Positions 24,501-32,605 of a DNA stretch of 34,527 nt are shown piece after piece. This DNA comes from Desulfopila aestuarii DSM 18488. GTDB lineage: Bacteria; Desulfobacterota; Desulfobulbia; Desulfobulbales; Desulfocapsaceae. The stretch spans positions 1-34,527 of the forward strand of contig CAMBBS010000043.1 of the NCBI GenBank assembly GCA_945863875.1, in the 5' to 3' direction. The stretch's first letter is position 1; each line of letters opens with the position of its first letter. The notes beneath the pieces are model-generated. The model saw nothing but the letters and a program-made list of their open reading frames with translations. It searched no databases and was not told the origin of the DNA. Position numbers and translations under genes: made by a program.

Positions 24501-26003
24501 ATGCCTACGACAATGGTTCTACCGGACGTACAGACCTTTAAGAGTGATATGGCCAATACCCGGCTGATCCCCGTGTGCCGGGAAATAGTGGCGGATCTTG
24601 ATACGCCGCTGACCCTTTTTGCCAAAGTTGCCGATGGCAAGCGCCATGTTTTTCTTTTTGAAAGCATGGAGGGCGGTGAAAAATGGGGACGGTTTTCTTT
24701 TATCGGTTACGATCCCCTGGTTACCTTTACCTCTACCGGTGATGCCATCACGCTCCAGGAAGTGAAAAAAGGGTTGCGCGAAAGCAGGACCTTTACCGCC
24801 GACCCCCTGCGTGCCCTGAAATCCTTGATCAACGATCTCGATGCCGCCGAATACGACCATCTGCCGAGGTTCTGCGGCGGCGCGGTCGGTTTTCTCGGTT
24901 ATGATATGGTCAGGTTCATGGAGGATCTGCCCGACAGCCGGCCGGCGACGGAGTTTCCCGACTCCTCGTTCATGGTGCCGAAAATCGTCCTGGTGCATGA
25001 CAGCTTCAGGCAGACCGTGACCGTTGTCTGCTGGGTGCAGGTGGATGACGACGATGGCGCTATGCTGTATAATAACGCGGTTGCGCTTATTGATGGCGTG
25101 ATTGCCAAAATCAAGCGACCCGTCTCTGCTGATTTTTTTGCAGCAAGCCGCAATGATACTTCGCTTCCGCATGTTTTCACCTCGAACATGGCCAGGGAAC
25201 AGTTCGAAGCCATGGTGGTAAAGGCCAAGGAATATATTCACGCCGGCGATATCATCCAGGTGGTGCTGTCCCAGCGATTTCATACCGAAACCGGGCTGGC
25301 CCCCATGGTCCTGTATCGGGCGCTGCGGCACATCAATCCGAGTCCGTATCTGTTTTATCTCCAGTTGGGCGATGTCATTCAAATCGGCTCGTCACCGGAA
25401 ATCCTTGTGCGCAAGGAAGGTAAAAACATTGAGCTGCGGCCGATCGCCGGGACGAGAAAACGCGGCGCGACGCCGGAAGAAGACCTGGCGCTCGAGCGTG
25501 AATTGCTTGCCGACCCGAAAGAGACGGCGGAACATCTGATGCTCGTCGATCTTGGTCGCAATGACGTCGGCCGGGTGGCCAAAGGCGGTCATGTTCATGT
25601 CCACGACCTGCTGGTCATCGAGCGCTACAGCCATGTGATGCATATCGTCTCCGGGGTCCGTGGCGAAATCGCCGACGACAAGGACCAATTCGATGTCCTG
25701 GCCGCCTGTTTTCCGGCGGGCACGGTCAGTGGTGCGCCGAAGATCCGGGCGATGCAGATCATCGATGAGCTGGAACTGGAGAAACGGGGGCCGTATGCCG
25801 GCGCTGTCGGTTATTTTGGCTTTTCCGGCAATATGGACTTCTGTATCACCATCCGGACATTTATCATGAAGGGCAAGGATCTGTGGATTCAGGCCGGGGC
25901 GGGCATTGTCGCCGATTCCGAGCCGGATAAAGAATTCGAGGAAACCGTCAATAAATCACTGGGCTTGCGCCGTGCTGTTGAACTTGCAGAGAAGGGATTT
26001 TGA
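24501..26003 (+). CDS. trpE: Anthranilate synthase component I
   Basis: A 500-aa chorismate-using subunit. The N-terminal domain has the tryptophan-binding region with ESMEGGEKWGRFSFIG (Ser of the LLES-like motif kept, here FLFES). The C-terminal chorismate-binding domain shows IQVVLSQRF, NPSPYLFYL, GSSPEILVR, RPIAGTRKRG, AEHLMLVDLGRNDVGRV, AACFPAGTVSGAPKIRAMQI and QAGAGIVADSEPDKEFEET (long stretches abbreviated). Length is typical. No convincing ribosome site precedes ATG 24501 or the alternative ATG 24513, and no Trp-rich leader peptide is visible, so attenuation by a trpL-type leader is unlikely. Four bases separate it from trpG. Confidence 0.95.
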   Translation: MPTTMVLPDVQTFKSDMANTRLIPVCREIVADLDTPLTLFAKVADGKRHVFLFESMEGGEKWGRFSFIGYDPLVTFTSTGDAITLQEVKKGLRESRTFTADPLRALKSLINDLDAAEYDHLPRFCGGAVGFLGYDMVRFMEDLPDSRPATEFPDSSFMVPKIVLVHDSFRQTVTVVCWVQVDDDDGAMLYNNAVALIDGVIAKIKRPVSADFFAASRNDTSLPHVFTSNMAREQFEAMVVKAKEYIHAGDIIQVVLSQRFHTETGLAPMVLYRALRHINPSPYLFYLQLGDVIQIGSSPEILVRKEGKNIELRPIAGTRKRGATPEEDLALERELLADPKETAEHLMLVDLGRNDVGRVAKGGHVHVHDLLVIERYSHVMHIVSGVRGEIADDKDQFDVLAACFPAGTVSGAPKIRAMQIIDELELEKRGPYAGAVGYFGFSGNMDFCITIRTFIMKGKDLWIQAGAGIVADSEPDKEFEETVNKSLGLRRAVELAEKGF

Positions 26004-26006
26004 AAA

Positions 26007-26612
26007 ATGCTCGTTATCATAGATAATTACGACTCTTTCACCTATAACATCGTCCAGACAGTGGCGGCGAATGGGTTGGCAGAGGGCCGTACTGAAGACA
26101 TTCGCGTCTTTCGCAACGACAAGATCACCGTCCGGGAAATCGAGGCCATGCAGCCGGATCAACTGTTGATTTCGCCCGGTCCCTGCACGCCGCGAGAGGC
26201 CGGTATATCCATTGAGGCGATTACCTATTTCGCCGGCAAGTTGCCGATTCTCGGGGTCTGCCTCGGCCATCAGGCCATAGGCGAGGCCTTTGGCGGCACG
26301 GTTGTTCGGGCCGGGCGTATCATGCACGGCAAGACCAGCCCGATGACCCATGACGGCAGAGGCGTGTTCACCGGCCTGCCGAATCCTTTTGACGGCATGC
26401 GTTACCATTCCCTCGTTGTCCAGGAAAGCGACTTTCCCGCCTGTCTGGAGGTGACCTGTCGCTCGGACCAGAATGAGTTGATGGGCCTGCGGCACCGAGA
26501 ACTGGCTATCGAGGGGGTGCAGTTTCACCCCGAGTCGATCATGACTCCGGCGGGCGTAACCCTTTTGAAAAATTTTCTGGCAGCCGATTACAAAAACCTG
26601 CTGCGGCCATAA
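26007..26612 (+). CDS. trpG: Anthranilate synthase component II, glutamine amidotransferase
   Basis: A 201-aa class I glutamine amidotransferase giving ammonia to TrpE, possibly shared with aminodeoxychorismate synthase as PabA. The N-terminus MLVIIDNYDSFTYNIVQ, the oxyanion SPGPCTPREAG, the nucleophile Cys in GVCLGHQAIGEAFGG and the His-Glu pair in GVQFHPESIMT are all intact. Position between trpE and trpD supports a tryptophan role. It is free-standing, not fused to trpD. Confidence 0.95.
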   Translation: MLVIIDNYDSFTYNIVQTVAANGLAEGRTEDIRVFRNDKITVREIEAMQPDQLLISPGPCTPREAGISIEAITYFAGKLPILGVCLGHQAIGEAFGGTVVRAGRIMHGKTSPMTHDGRGVFTGLPNPFDGMRYHSLVVQESDFPACLEVTCRSDQNELMGLRHRELAIEGVQFHPESIMTPAGVTLLKNFLAADYKNLLRP

Positions 26613-26648
26613 TGCGGTTGCCCGAAAAAACACCAATCAGAAAAGATC

Positions 26649-27698
26649 ATGAATATTAAACAAGCAATCGGCAAAGTTGTTACCGGGCAAGACCTGAGCG
26701 AAACAGAAATGGTTTCGGTCATGAACGATGTCATGGGCGGCTTCGCCAGCGATGCCCAGATAGGTTCGTTTATCACCGCCTTGCGCATGAAGGGCGAATC
26801 CATTGACGAAATTGTCGGTGCGGTGCGGGTCATGCGCGAGAAGGCCACCTTCGTCGATTCAGGGGTCGATACCGCCGGCGGTGCGGTCTTGATGGATATT
26901 GTCGGCACCGGCGGGGATGGTTCAGGAACCTTTAATGTATCGACGACGACATCCTTTGTTGTCGCTGCGGCCGGTATTCCCGTGGCCAAACACGGCAACA
27001 GGGCGGTTTCGTCAAAATGCGGCAGTGCCGATGTCCTTGAGGCCCTCGGCGTCGACTTAAGCCTCACCGCCGAGGCTGTTTCCCATTGTGTGCGCATGGT
27101 GGGCATCGGCTTTCTTTTTGCACCGATGCTCCATGGGGCGATGAAATACGCCATCGGACCACGGCGGGAAATCGGTATCCGGTCTATTTTCAATATCCTT
27201 GGGCCGATGACCAATCCGGCCCGGGCCAATGTCCAGCTCACCGGCGTTTTTGCCAGAGAACTGACGACAATTCTTGCCGAGGTGCTCGTTCGCCTCGGCA
27301 TGAAACGGACCCTGGTCGTCTGGGGTGAGGGCAATATGGACGAAATGACCGTTACCGGTACCACGCATGTGGCGGATGGCTGTGACGGCAAGGTGACCAG
27401 CTATACCCTCGAACCCGAGGATGTCGGCCTTAGCCGGGCATCAATTGCCGATATTCAAGGCGGAGCGACTGCAGGTGAAGCCGCGGAACTGGTTCGCGCG
27501 GTTTTGCGCGGTGAGCCGGGCGCACGGCTTGACATGGTTCTCTTGAATGCCGGGGCTTCGCTTCTTGCCGCGGGAAAGGCCGACAGCATCAAGGCCGGTG
27601 TTGTCCTCGCCCGGCAAGTGATCGGTTCGGGTGCGGCGCTTAAAAAATTGGAACAGCTCGTCGGTTATTCCAGCGCGGCCGCCAAAACGTCTGCGTAA
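26649..27698 (+). CDS. trpD: Anthranilate phosphoribosyltransferase
   Basis: A 349-aa enzyme that transfers the phosphoribosyl group from PRPP to anthranilate. The PRPP-binding GTGGDGSGTFNVST, the anthranilate-binding KHGNRAVSSKCGSADVLEALG and the N-terminal helix with GFASDAQIGSFITALRMKGE (abbreviated) are diagnostic. FLFAPMLHGAMKYAIGPRREIGIRSIFNILGP-like sequence, with FNILGPMTNPA, completes the family. It starts 36 bases after trpG. Confidence 0.96.
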   Translation: MNIKQAIGKVVTGQDLSETEMVSVMNDVMGGFASDAQIGSFITALRMKGESIDEIVGAVRVMREKATFVDSGVDTAGGAVLMDIVGTGGDGSGTFNVSTTTSFVVAAAGIPVAKHGNRAVSSKCGSADVLEALGVDLSLTAEAVSHCVRMVGIGFLFAPMLHGAMKYAIGPRREIGIRSIFNILGPMTNPARANVQLTGVFARELTTILAEVLVRLGMKRTLVVWGEGNMDEMTVTGTTHVADGCDGKVTSYTLEPEDVGLSRASIADIQGGATAGEAAELVRAVLRGEPGARLDMVLLNAGASLLAAGKADSIKAGVVLARQVIGSGAALKKLEQLVGYSSAAAKTSA

Positions 27699-27718
27699 AG
27701 AAGGGTCGGGTAAATGTT

Positions 27719-28498
27719 ATGGCAATGATTTTAGATACCATCGTGGCAAAAAAGAAGATCGAGGTCGCCGCACTGCGCACCAGGGGGATCCAGCTGCCGC
27801 CTGCCTTCAGGGACCGGGAGATTGCCCCGCCGCGGGGATTTTGCCGCACGCTCACGCAGTATGCCGATGTTTCGATTATCGCCGAAGTGAAAAAGGCTTC
27901 ACCTTCACAGGGGGTTATCTGTGCCGATTTTCATCCGGTGGATATTGCCGTTAACTATCAAAAAAATGGGGCACAGGCAATTTCCGTGCTGACCGATGCT
28001 GATTTTTTTCAAGGGGCCCTCGTCTATATGATGCAGGTTCGCGACGCGGTTGCCCTGCCTGTTCTGCGCAAGGATTTTATTGTAGATGAACTGCAGATCA
28101 AGGAAGCCCACGTCCACGGGGCGGATGCTGTACTGTTGATCGCCGCCATCCTCGATCTTGCCCAGCTGCGCGACTATCAGGCCTGTGCCGGGGAATACGG
28201 CATGGATGTGCTGGTCGAGGTGCATGACGAATGGGAAACGGAACTGGCCCTGGAAGGGGGCAGTAGGCTGATCGGCATCAATAACCGTAATTTGAAGGAT
28301 TTTTCGATGGACCTCGAAACGACCTTCAGGCTGAAAAGACTCATTCCCGAAGAGATTCCGGTGGTCAGTGAGTCGGGCCTGAAATCCGCCGATGATTTCC
28401 GGCGACTGCGCGATGCCGGGATCAGCGCCGCCCTGGTCGGTGAGACGCTGATGCGGGCCGGTGTCGACAGTCCGCTGCTGCAGTCATTGCGCCAATAA
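27719..28498 (+). CDS. trpC: Indole-3-glycerol phosphate synthase
   Basis: A 259-aa TIM-barrel enzyme. It has IIAEVKKASPSQGVI near residue 55 (catalytic Lys of the EVKKxSPS motif), LRKDFIVDELQI, LLIAAILD, VLVEVHDEWE, LIGINNRNLKDFSMDL and VSESGLKSADDF. All catalytic residues expected for the family are present. A separate trpF follows, so there is no trpC-trpF fusion. It starts 20 bases after trpD. Confidence 0.96.
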   Translation: MAMILDTIVAKKKIEVAALRTRGIQLPPAFRDREIAPPRGFCRTLTQYADVSIIAEVKKASPSQGVICADFHPVDIAVNYQKNGAQAISVLTDADFFQGALVYMMQVRDAVALPVLRKDFIVDELQIKEAHVHGADAVLLIAAILDLAQLRDYQACAGEYGMDVLVEVHDEWETELALEGGSRLIGINNRNLKDFSMDLETTFRLKRLIPEEIPVVSESGLKSADDFRRLRDAGISAALVGETLMRAGVDSPLLQSLRQ

Positions 28499-28508
28499 GG
28501 ACTTATCT

Positions 28509-29171
28509 ATGTCCGGGGGAAGAGCGCGAAGAACACGGGTGAAGATGTGCGGTACCACGCGCCTGGAAGATGCCCTGGTCGCTGCGGACTGCGGCGTTGA
28601 CGCGCTGGGCTTTATCTTTTACACCAAAAGTCCCCGCTATATTGCGCCAGACAGTGCGGCGAGGATAATTAACCAGTTGCCCCCCTTTGTCGACAGGGTC
28701 GGCGTCTTTGTCAACGCGACCATCGATGAGGTAACGACTGCGGCCGCGGCGGGGCTTTCCGCCCTGCAGCTGCATGGCGATGAGTCGGTCGAGTACTGCC
28801 GGGAATTGCGCCAGAAACTGCCTTGCTGCCGTCTTATCAAAGCTTTTCGTGTCGGTGACGAGAGCCGGCCGGACAACTTTACTCCCTACGATGGCTGCGT
28901 CGATGCCTTTCTGCTCGACACCTATGTGCAGGGCGCAAGCGGCGGCACCGGCCGGGTCTTTGACTGGTCGATTATCGAGCAGCTGCGGCTGCGTAGGCCG
29001 ATCCTCCTGGCCGGGGGGCTGTCGCCTGAAAATGTGCTTGCCGCCATTACCGAGGTACACCCGTACGCGGTGGATATAAACTCCGGGGTCGAGTCGCAAC
29101 CGGGGGTAAAGGACCATGCCCGCCTGAAAAACCTGCTGCGGCTGGTCTGTCAAACCGTTCTTTTTTGGTAA
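28509..29171 (+). CDS. trpF: Phosphoribosylanthranilate isomerase
   Basis: A 220-aa TIM-barrel isomerase. The catalytic Cys lies in VKMCGTTRLEDA (Cys after KM), and the catalytic Asp in FLLDTYVQGASGGTGRVFDW. LGFIFYTKSPRYI, LQLHGDES, LLAGGLSPENV and VDINSGVESQPGVKD are typical. I chose ATG 28509 with AAGGA upstream; the frame is open into trpC. It is the last trp gene here: trpB and trpA are not downstream, and the next gene is on the other strand. Confidence 0.95.
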   Translation: MSGGRARRTRVKMCGTTRLEDALVAADCGVDALGFIFYTKSPRYIAPDSAARIINQLPPFVDRVGVFVNATIDEVTTAAAAGLSALQLHGDESVEYCRELRQKLPCCRLIKAFRVGDESRPDNFTPYDGCVDAFLLDTYVQGASGGTGRVFDWSIIEQLRLRRPILLAGGLSPENVLAAITEVHPYAVDINSGVESQPGVKDHARLKNLLRLVCQTVLFW

Positions 29172-29192
29172 GCGGTGGTTCTTGAGCCGGAA

Positions 29193-29963
29193 TCACTCGG
29201 CGATGATAAATGCTCCGGCATAGCCGTGTTCAAGCAGAGATTTTTCCGCCCGTTTGGCGTGCTGCATTGTTTTCCCGGCGTAGACCAGCACGCTGTAGAG
29301 CATGGATTGGGTGCCGAGAGACTTGCGAATAACCGTCGTATGCCCCCCATCGGCAAACCGTTGCTGTAACTTGCTGGCATTGAATTTCTGCGAGAAGGCG
29401 CCGATCTGCACAAAAAATTCTCCGACCGACAGATCCGGATAGACCAGGGTTGGTGGTTCACCCCATTTACTGATGGCTTCCTCGCCCAGGGCTATGGCGT
29501 GTACCCTGGTGATCCCTTTTTCATGAATGCCCAGCGCGGCTGCTGCCTTATAGCTGAGATCAACAATTCTGCCGCGCACGAAAGGTCCGCGGTCATTGAT
29601 GCGGACAACGGTTTGTTTGTCGTTTTCCAGGTTTTTGACCAGCAGCACGGTATTCATCGGCAGGGTTTTGTGGGCAGCGGTCATCGAATGCATGTCGTAC
29701 GTTTCCCCATTCGACGTCTTCCTGCCGTGGAACTTGCCGCCATACCAGGAGGCGACACCTTTTTCGCTATAGCCTTCGGCCGAGGGAATGGGATAGTACC
29801 TTTTATGGTCGATAATATACGGGTTCTGTGTGGCGGCAGGTCTGTGGCCGGAGGTCTGGGCGGCAGGAGCGAAAAAGAGCGGCAGGATAACCAGCAGGCA
29901 GAGGGTCCATAACAAGATGCCGGTATCTCTTTCGCCCGAAGCGACTGGAGTTGAAAGTATCAT
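29193..29963 (-). CDS. rlpA: RlpA-type septal ring lytic transglycosylase with SPOR domain
   Basis: A 256-aa envelope protein. An N-terminal signal/anchor (about 15-36, ILLWTLCLLVILPLFFAPAA) precedes the double-psi beta-barrel domain (about 68-160) with GVASWYGGKFHGRKTSNGE (split: GVASWYGGKFHGRKT, SNGETYD), MTAAHKTLPMNT and RINDRGPFVRGRIVDLS, where the catalytic-type Asp is conserved. The C-terminal SPOR domain (about 178-254) binds denuded septal glycan. RlpA cleaves naked glycan strands at the division site. No lipobox is seen, unlike many RlpA. It lies 18 bases downstream of the cytochrome gene and is probably co-transcribed with it. Confidence 0.92.
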   Translation of the reverse strand: MILSTPVASGERDTGILLWTLCLLVILPLFFAPAAQTSGHRPAATQNPYIIDHKRYYPIPSAEGYSEKGVASWYGGKFHGRKTSNGETYDMHSMTAAHKTLPMNTVLLVKNLENDKQTVVRINDRGPFVRGRIVDLSYKAAAALGIHEKGITRVHAIALGEEAISKWGEPPTLVYPDLSVGEFFVQIGAFSQKFNASKLQQRFADGGHTTVIRKSLGTQSMLYSVLVYAGKTMQHAKRAEKSLLEHGYAGAFIIAE

Positions 29964-29981
29964 GCAGTGCCCTGTCGATGA

Positions 29982-31469
29982 TTAATCGGGTGCATTGATC
30001 GGCTCCGCTGCCATTGACTCTACAGCGGCAGAACGTTCCTTGTCAAGAAACTTTGCCAGGCGCTCCTGGTAAAAAAGCCCGGCCGGTCCGGTGGTATGCG
30101 GAACATAGGGCCTCAGTCCCCTGTCCGGGGCAGAGGATGGGACCGAATCGAAGCGGACAGTCTCGTCTTCATCTATCCATGAGAGGGAGTAGTCAAGCAG
30201 CGGGCGCATCGGGCTGATTCTTCCCTTGCCGTCGCGTCCGAGGAGAACGTTTTCCCAGCGTCGCATGGTAAAGCCTTTATGCCAGAGACCGGTTTCCGCT
30301 TCGCCGGTTAATTTGTCGGTCATTTCGGCCGGAAGTTCCGTTTGATCAAAATCATTGTTGTGGTCGATAATGGTCTCGATTTCAAAACTTCCCTGCACGG
30401 AGAGATGGGACCATATCTCAAATTCGTCGGTGTCCGACCTGAGGAAATGGTTGCCGACATCGTTGAAGGTCCATTGGGCATGGCATGCCTGGCAGGCGAC
30501 TTTTTCCGTTTGCCCCTCGTGGGCCGGATGGCGCATGAGCGGGAGAGGGTGGTCTGTGCCGTTCCGGCCGTGGAGGATGTAGGAATCCTGCAGCTTTTCG
30601 ACCCCGGCAGGCAGGGAATGCATGAGTTCCTCGCCGTCATGACAGCCGGCGCAGGACGGTTTCTCATCATCTTGTCGCATCAATTCGCGGCCGGTATGGC
30701 AGTCAATGCAGAGCATGCCGCGCAGGTGATGAATATCCGCCTGCAACTGGTGATATTCGACACCATAGGGCCGGAAATATTTATTTTTTGTTGTGTAGGG
30801 CGTGCGATATTCGACAGTGAGGTCGTGTTCAAAACGACCAAAGTAATCAAAACCGACATAATTGCCGTAATGGCAGGACAGGCACTGGGCATCCCCGGGC
30901 TTCTCCAGGTTGTGCGAGACGGCTTTTCCTTCACTAAAGGCCATATGACAGGAGGCACAGCCGGTACCGTGGCTGACCGCAGGATAGGCATCGCCTGCAC
31001 TGTAGGGATGACAACGAAAACATCTGCGTCGCAGCAGATCATCGGCGAGTTCCAGCGCGTTTGCCGGGGAAATATTCTTCGGCGTTGCACGGAAATCGGC
31101 CAGGTCGGTTTCCGCACCGAATGCTCTTCTAAAAAGGTTGGTACTGTCGGCCAGGGTGAAATGCACCGAATCGGCTATTCTCTCGGCAATATCCGCATGA
31201 CAGGGGCCGCAGGATGCGGCCAGATGATCCGGGTGGGCAGGAGCAGGGACATAGCCGACGTGGGCGGCCTCTTTGCTCTCGGCCTGGTTGTTGCCTTTAT
31301 GGCAGGAGACGCAGGCCTGCTGATGGTTGCGGTCGGTGTGCACGGCATGACAGTCGATACATTGCCGAGGCGTAAGGGGCGCCTGCTCTTCTTCCGTACA
31401 GCCGGGAAGGAGAAGGACAAGCACTATGAGGTAAAAAGCATTGTACATATTCCCAGGATGGCTTACCAT
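29982..31469 (-). CDS. Nonaheme c-type cytochrome lipoprotein
   Basis: About 495 aa. A hydrophobic signal (YLIVLVLLLPGC) ends in a lipobox with Cys24, so the protein is probably a periplasm-facing lipoprotein. Nine CxxCH heme motifs: CIDCH, CVSCH, CGPCH, CFRCH, CASCH, CLSCH, CIDCH, CAGCH and CQACH. The last ~170 residues lack heme motifs and look like a structured domain with WSHLSVQGSFEIETIIDH-type sequence. Likely role: periplasmic electron transfer; the partner is unknown. The frame is open to 31559, but the minus-strand promoter at 31548-31576 would start transcription near 31541, excluding that start. I chose ATG 31469 (AGAAGAA upstream); ATG 31448 (GGGA upstream) is an alternative. The signal's n-region has no Lys/Arg, which is odd. 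Confidence 0.88.
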   Translation of the reverse strand: MVSHPGNMYNAFYLIVLVLLLPGCTEEEQAPLTPRQCIDCHAVHTDRNHQQACVSCHKGNNQAESKEAAHVGYVPAPAHPDHLAASCGPCHADIAERIADSVHFTLADSTNLFRRAFGAETDLADFRATPKNISPANALELADDLLRRRCFRCHPYSAGDAYPAVSHGTGCASCHMAFSEGKAVSHNLEKPGDAQCLSCHYGNYVGFDYFGRFEHDLTVEYRTPYTTKNKYFRPYGVEYHQLQADIHHLRGMLCIDCHTGRELMRQDDEKPSCAGCHDGEELMHSLPAGVEKLQDSYILHGRNGTDHPLPLMRHPAHEGQTEKVACQACHAQWTFNDVGNHFLRSDTDEFEIWSHLSVQGSFEIETIIDHNNDFDQTELPAEMTDKLTGEAETGLWHKGFTMRRWENVLLGRDGKGRISPMRPLLDYSLSWIDEDETVRFDSVPSSAPDRGLRPYVPHTTGPAGLFYQERLAKFLDKERSAAVESMAAEPINAPD

Positions 31470-31547
31470 TTCTTCTGACGTGTGCATCGTTTGTGACGCT
31501 GCAGCTTTCTCCGGGTGAGCTGCTCTTTGCCTAAAAATTATGCACAG

Positions 31548-31576
31548 GTTATATTTCATAACAGTTGAATTTTCAA
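31548..31576 (-). promoter_or_regulatory. Promoter of the cytochrome/rlpA genes
   Basis: On the minus strand TTGAAA (31576-31571), a 17-base spacer and TATAAC (31553-31548) form a good sigma-70-type promoter. Its -35 box overlaps that of the divergent tRNA promoter. Confidence 0.6.
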
Positions 31577-31593
31577 TGATTACCTGCTATATA
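31565..31593 (+). promoter_or_regulatory. Promoter of tRNA-Thr
   Basis: TTGAAT (31565-31570), a 17-base spacer and TATATA (31588-31593). It would start transcription near 31600, leaving a leader of about 55 bases before the mature tRNA. Confidence 0.6.
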
Positions 31594-31654
31594 GGCGTAC
31601 AGAAATGAGCCGGGACCACAGGCGCAGGCCTCCTTGCTCTCTATTGACATAATT

Positions 31655-31730
31655 GCCAGCATAGCTCAGTTGGTAGAGCGGCGCTCTCGTAAAGCGCAGG
31701 CCAGCGGTTCGATTCCGCTTGCTGGCTCCA
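31655..31730 (+). tRNA. tRNA-Thr(CGU)
   Basis: A 76-base tRNA with encoded CCA. The acceptor GCCAGCA pairs with TGCTGGC, discriminator T. D-stem GCTC/GAGC. Anticodon stem GCGCT/AGCGC with loop CTCGTAA gives anticodon CGT, reading ACG (Thr). The T-arm AGCGG/CCGCT carries TTCGATT. All stems are fully paired. Confidence 0.96.
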
Positions 31731-31738
31731 GTAAATTC

Positions 31739-31773
31739 AAGGACTTATGGCTTTATGCCGTAAGTCCTTTTTT
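31739..31773 (+). terminator. Intrinsic terminator of tRNA-Thr
   Basis: The stem AAGGACTTA (31739-31747) with TAAGTCCTT (31761-31769), extended inside by TGGC/GCCG with one G-T pair, is followed by a T-run to 31773. It starts 9 bases after the tRNA CCA. Confidence 0.9.
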
Positions 31774-31875
31774 GTTTTCCCCACACCATTCCCCACAGAT
31801 TGTCCGAAATATCCTATAATGGTTTTTAACCTCCCATGACCATGACCGCCGTTACACTGTAACGCTCCCGGCAAC

Positions 31876-31909
31876 AAAAAACCCGGCTCCACAATTAAAT
31901 GGAACCGGG
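31876..31909 (-). terminator. Orphan minus-strand intrinsic terminator
   Basis: Read on the minus strand, CCCGGTTCCA (31909-31900), an 8-base loop, TGGAGCCGGG (31891-31882, one mismatch) and a six-T run (31881-31876). No intact minus-strand gene ends here; the nearest frames upstream are short. It probably belonged to a lost gene, such as an integrase that entered at the adjacent tRNA (inference). Confidence 0.75.
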
Positions 31910-32571
31910 CCTTGAGTTGCGAAAATGTAATTTGTAGAAATCCACTCCCGATCTGACACATTATTTTTCAAATCTAAACTTTTTCGGACAGTTGATTCTT
32001 AAAGATTCTTTGGATATCTTTATTCTGGAGTTTCTCCATTTCTGTACGATATTAATAAGTTAGTCAGAAACCATCTCAGGAAACAAAGAAATTTTAGAGT
32101 TTGCTTAAATGGTTGAGATTGCCAGTGTGAATCAGTGGCGGATAAGACAGTCGGAGTGTGACACACAGTTGGCAATGGCGCAAAATCTTACAATACCGTG
32201 ATTAAAAAGTTAGTCTGGACATCGTAAATGAAGCAGTTCCAGTCTGAGAGTCGGTTTTTTCAGGCTAGCATAAAAAGGAGCTACTTGTCGCCTCACTATC
32301 ACCACCTGTTGTCTTGTGGGGTGGACCTTTTATATTAAACCCAGCTTGTTCAGCAAGATAGGAGCATAATTAATATGCCAAAAGCAAGAGCAGAGTCGAA
32401 AAATTCTGTCAGGATTGGTATCGATGTATTGTTGGCATGATAGCGAGGAAGGTATACTGCAAGCAAACTATAGTATTCAATTACGGGTATCTATTGATCT
32501 ATGTGTATATCGATAGGGTAGCTGACGTTAGTAGGGCATTTATGATAATCTGATGGCGGTTTGCCTTTCCG

Positions 32572-32577
32572 TATAAT
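32572..32577 (+). promoter_or_regulatory. Possible -10 box of the hydrolase gene
   Basis: A consensus TATAAT hexamer 29 bases upstream of ATG 32606. No convincing -35 box lies 16-18 bases before it, so this is a weak candidate. Confidence 0.3.
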
Positions 32578-32605
32578 CTTCTTCAACTCAGAAAGGGATA
32601 CACCC

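Larger units (their letters stand above)
31774..32605. other. Gene-poor stretch downstream of the tRNA
   Basis: About 830 bases with no supported gene. Contents: a perfect 15-base palindrome CGTTACA-C-TGTAACG (31850-31864), a minus-strand terminator (31876-31909), an imperfect dyad near 32124-32176 (ATTGCCA against TGGCAAT), a repeated AAGTTAGTC (near 32055 and 32206), and a 21-codon ORF at 32374-32439 with AGGAGC upstream that resembles nothing I can name. The base composition is visibly more AT-rich than the operons to the left. This fits a decayed island or element next to a tRNA gene. Confidence 0.5.

Noticed and set aside
30342-31478. 378-aa plus frame opposite the cytochrome gene
   Set aside because: The minus strand carries nine CxxCH motifs and a lipobox; the plus frame is a shadow.
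31634-31819. 61-aa frame across tRNA-Thr
   Set aside because: It reads through the tRNA and its terminator.
31737-31961. 74-aa minus frame downstream of the tRNA
   Set aside because: It contains an intrinsic terminator in its middle, so it cannot be a translated gene as it stands.
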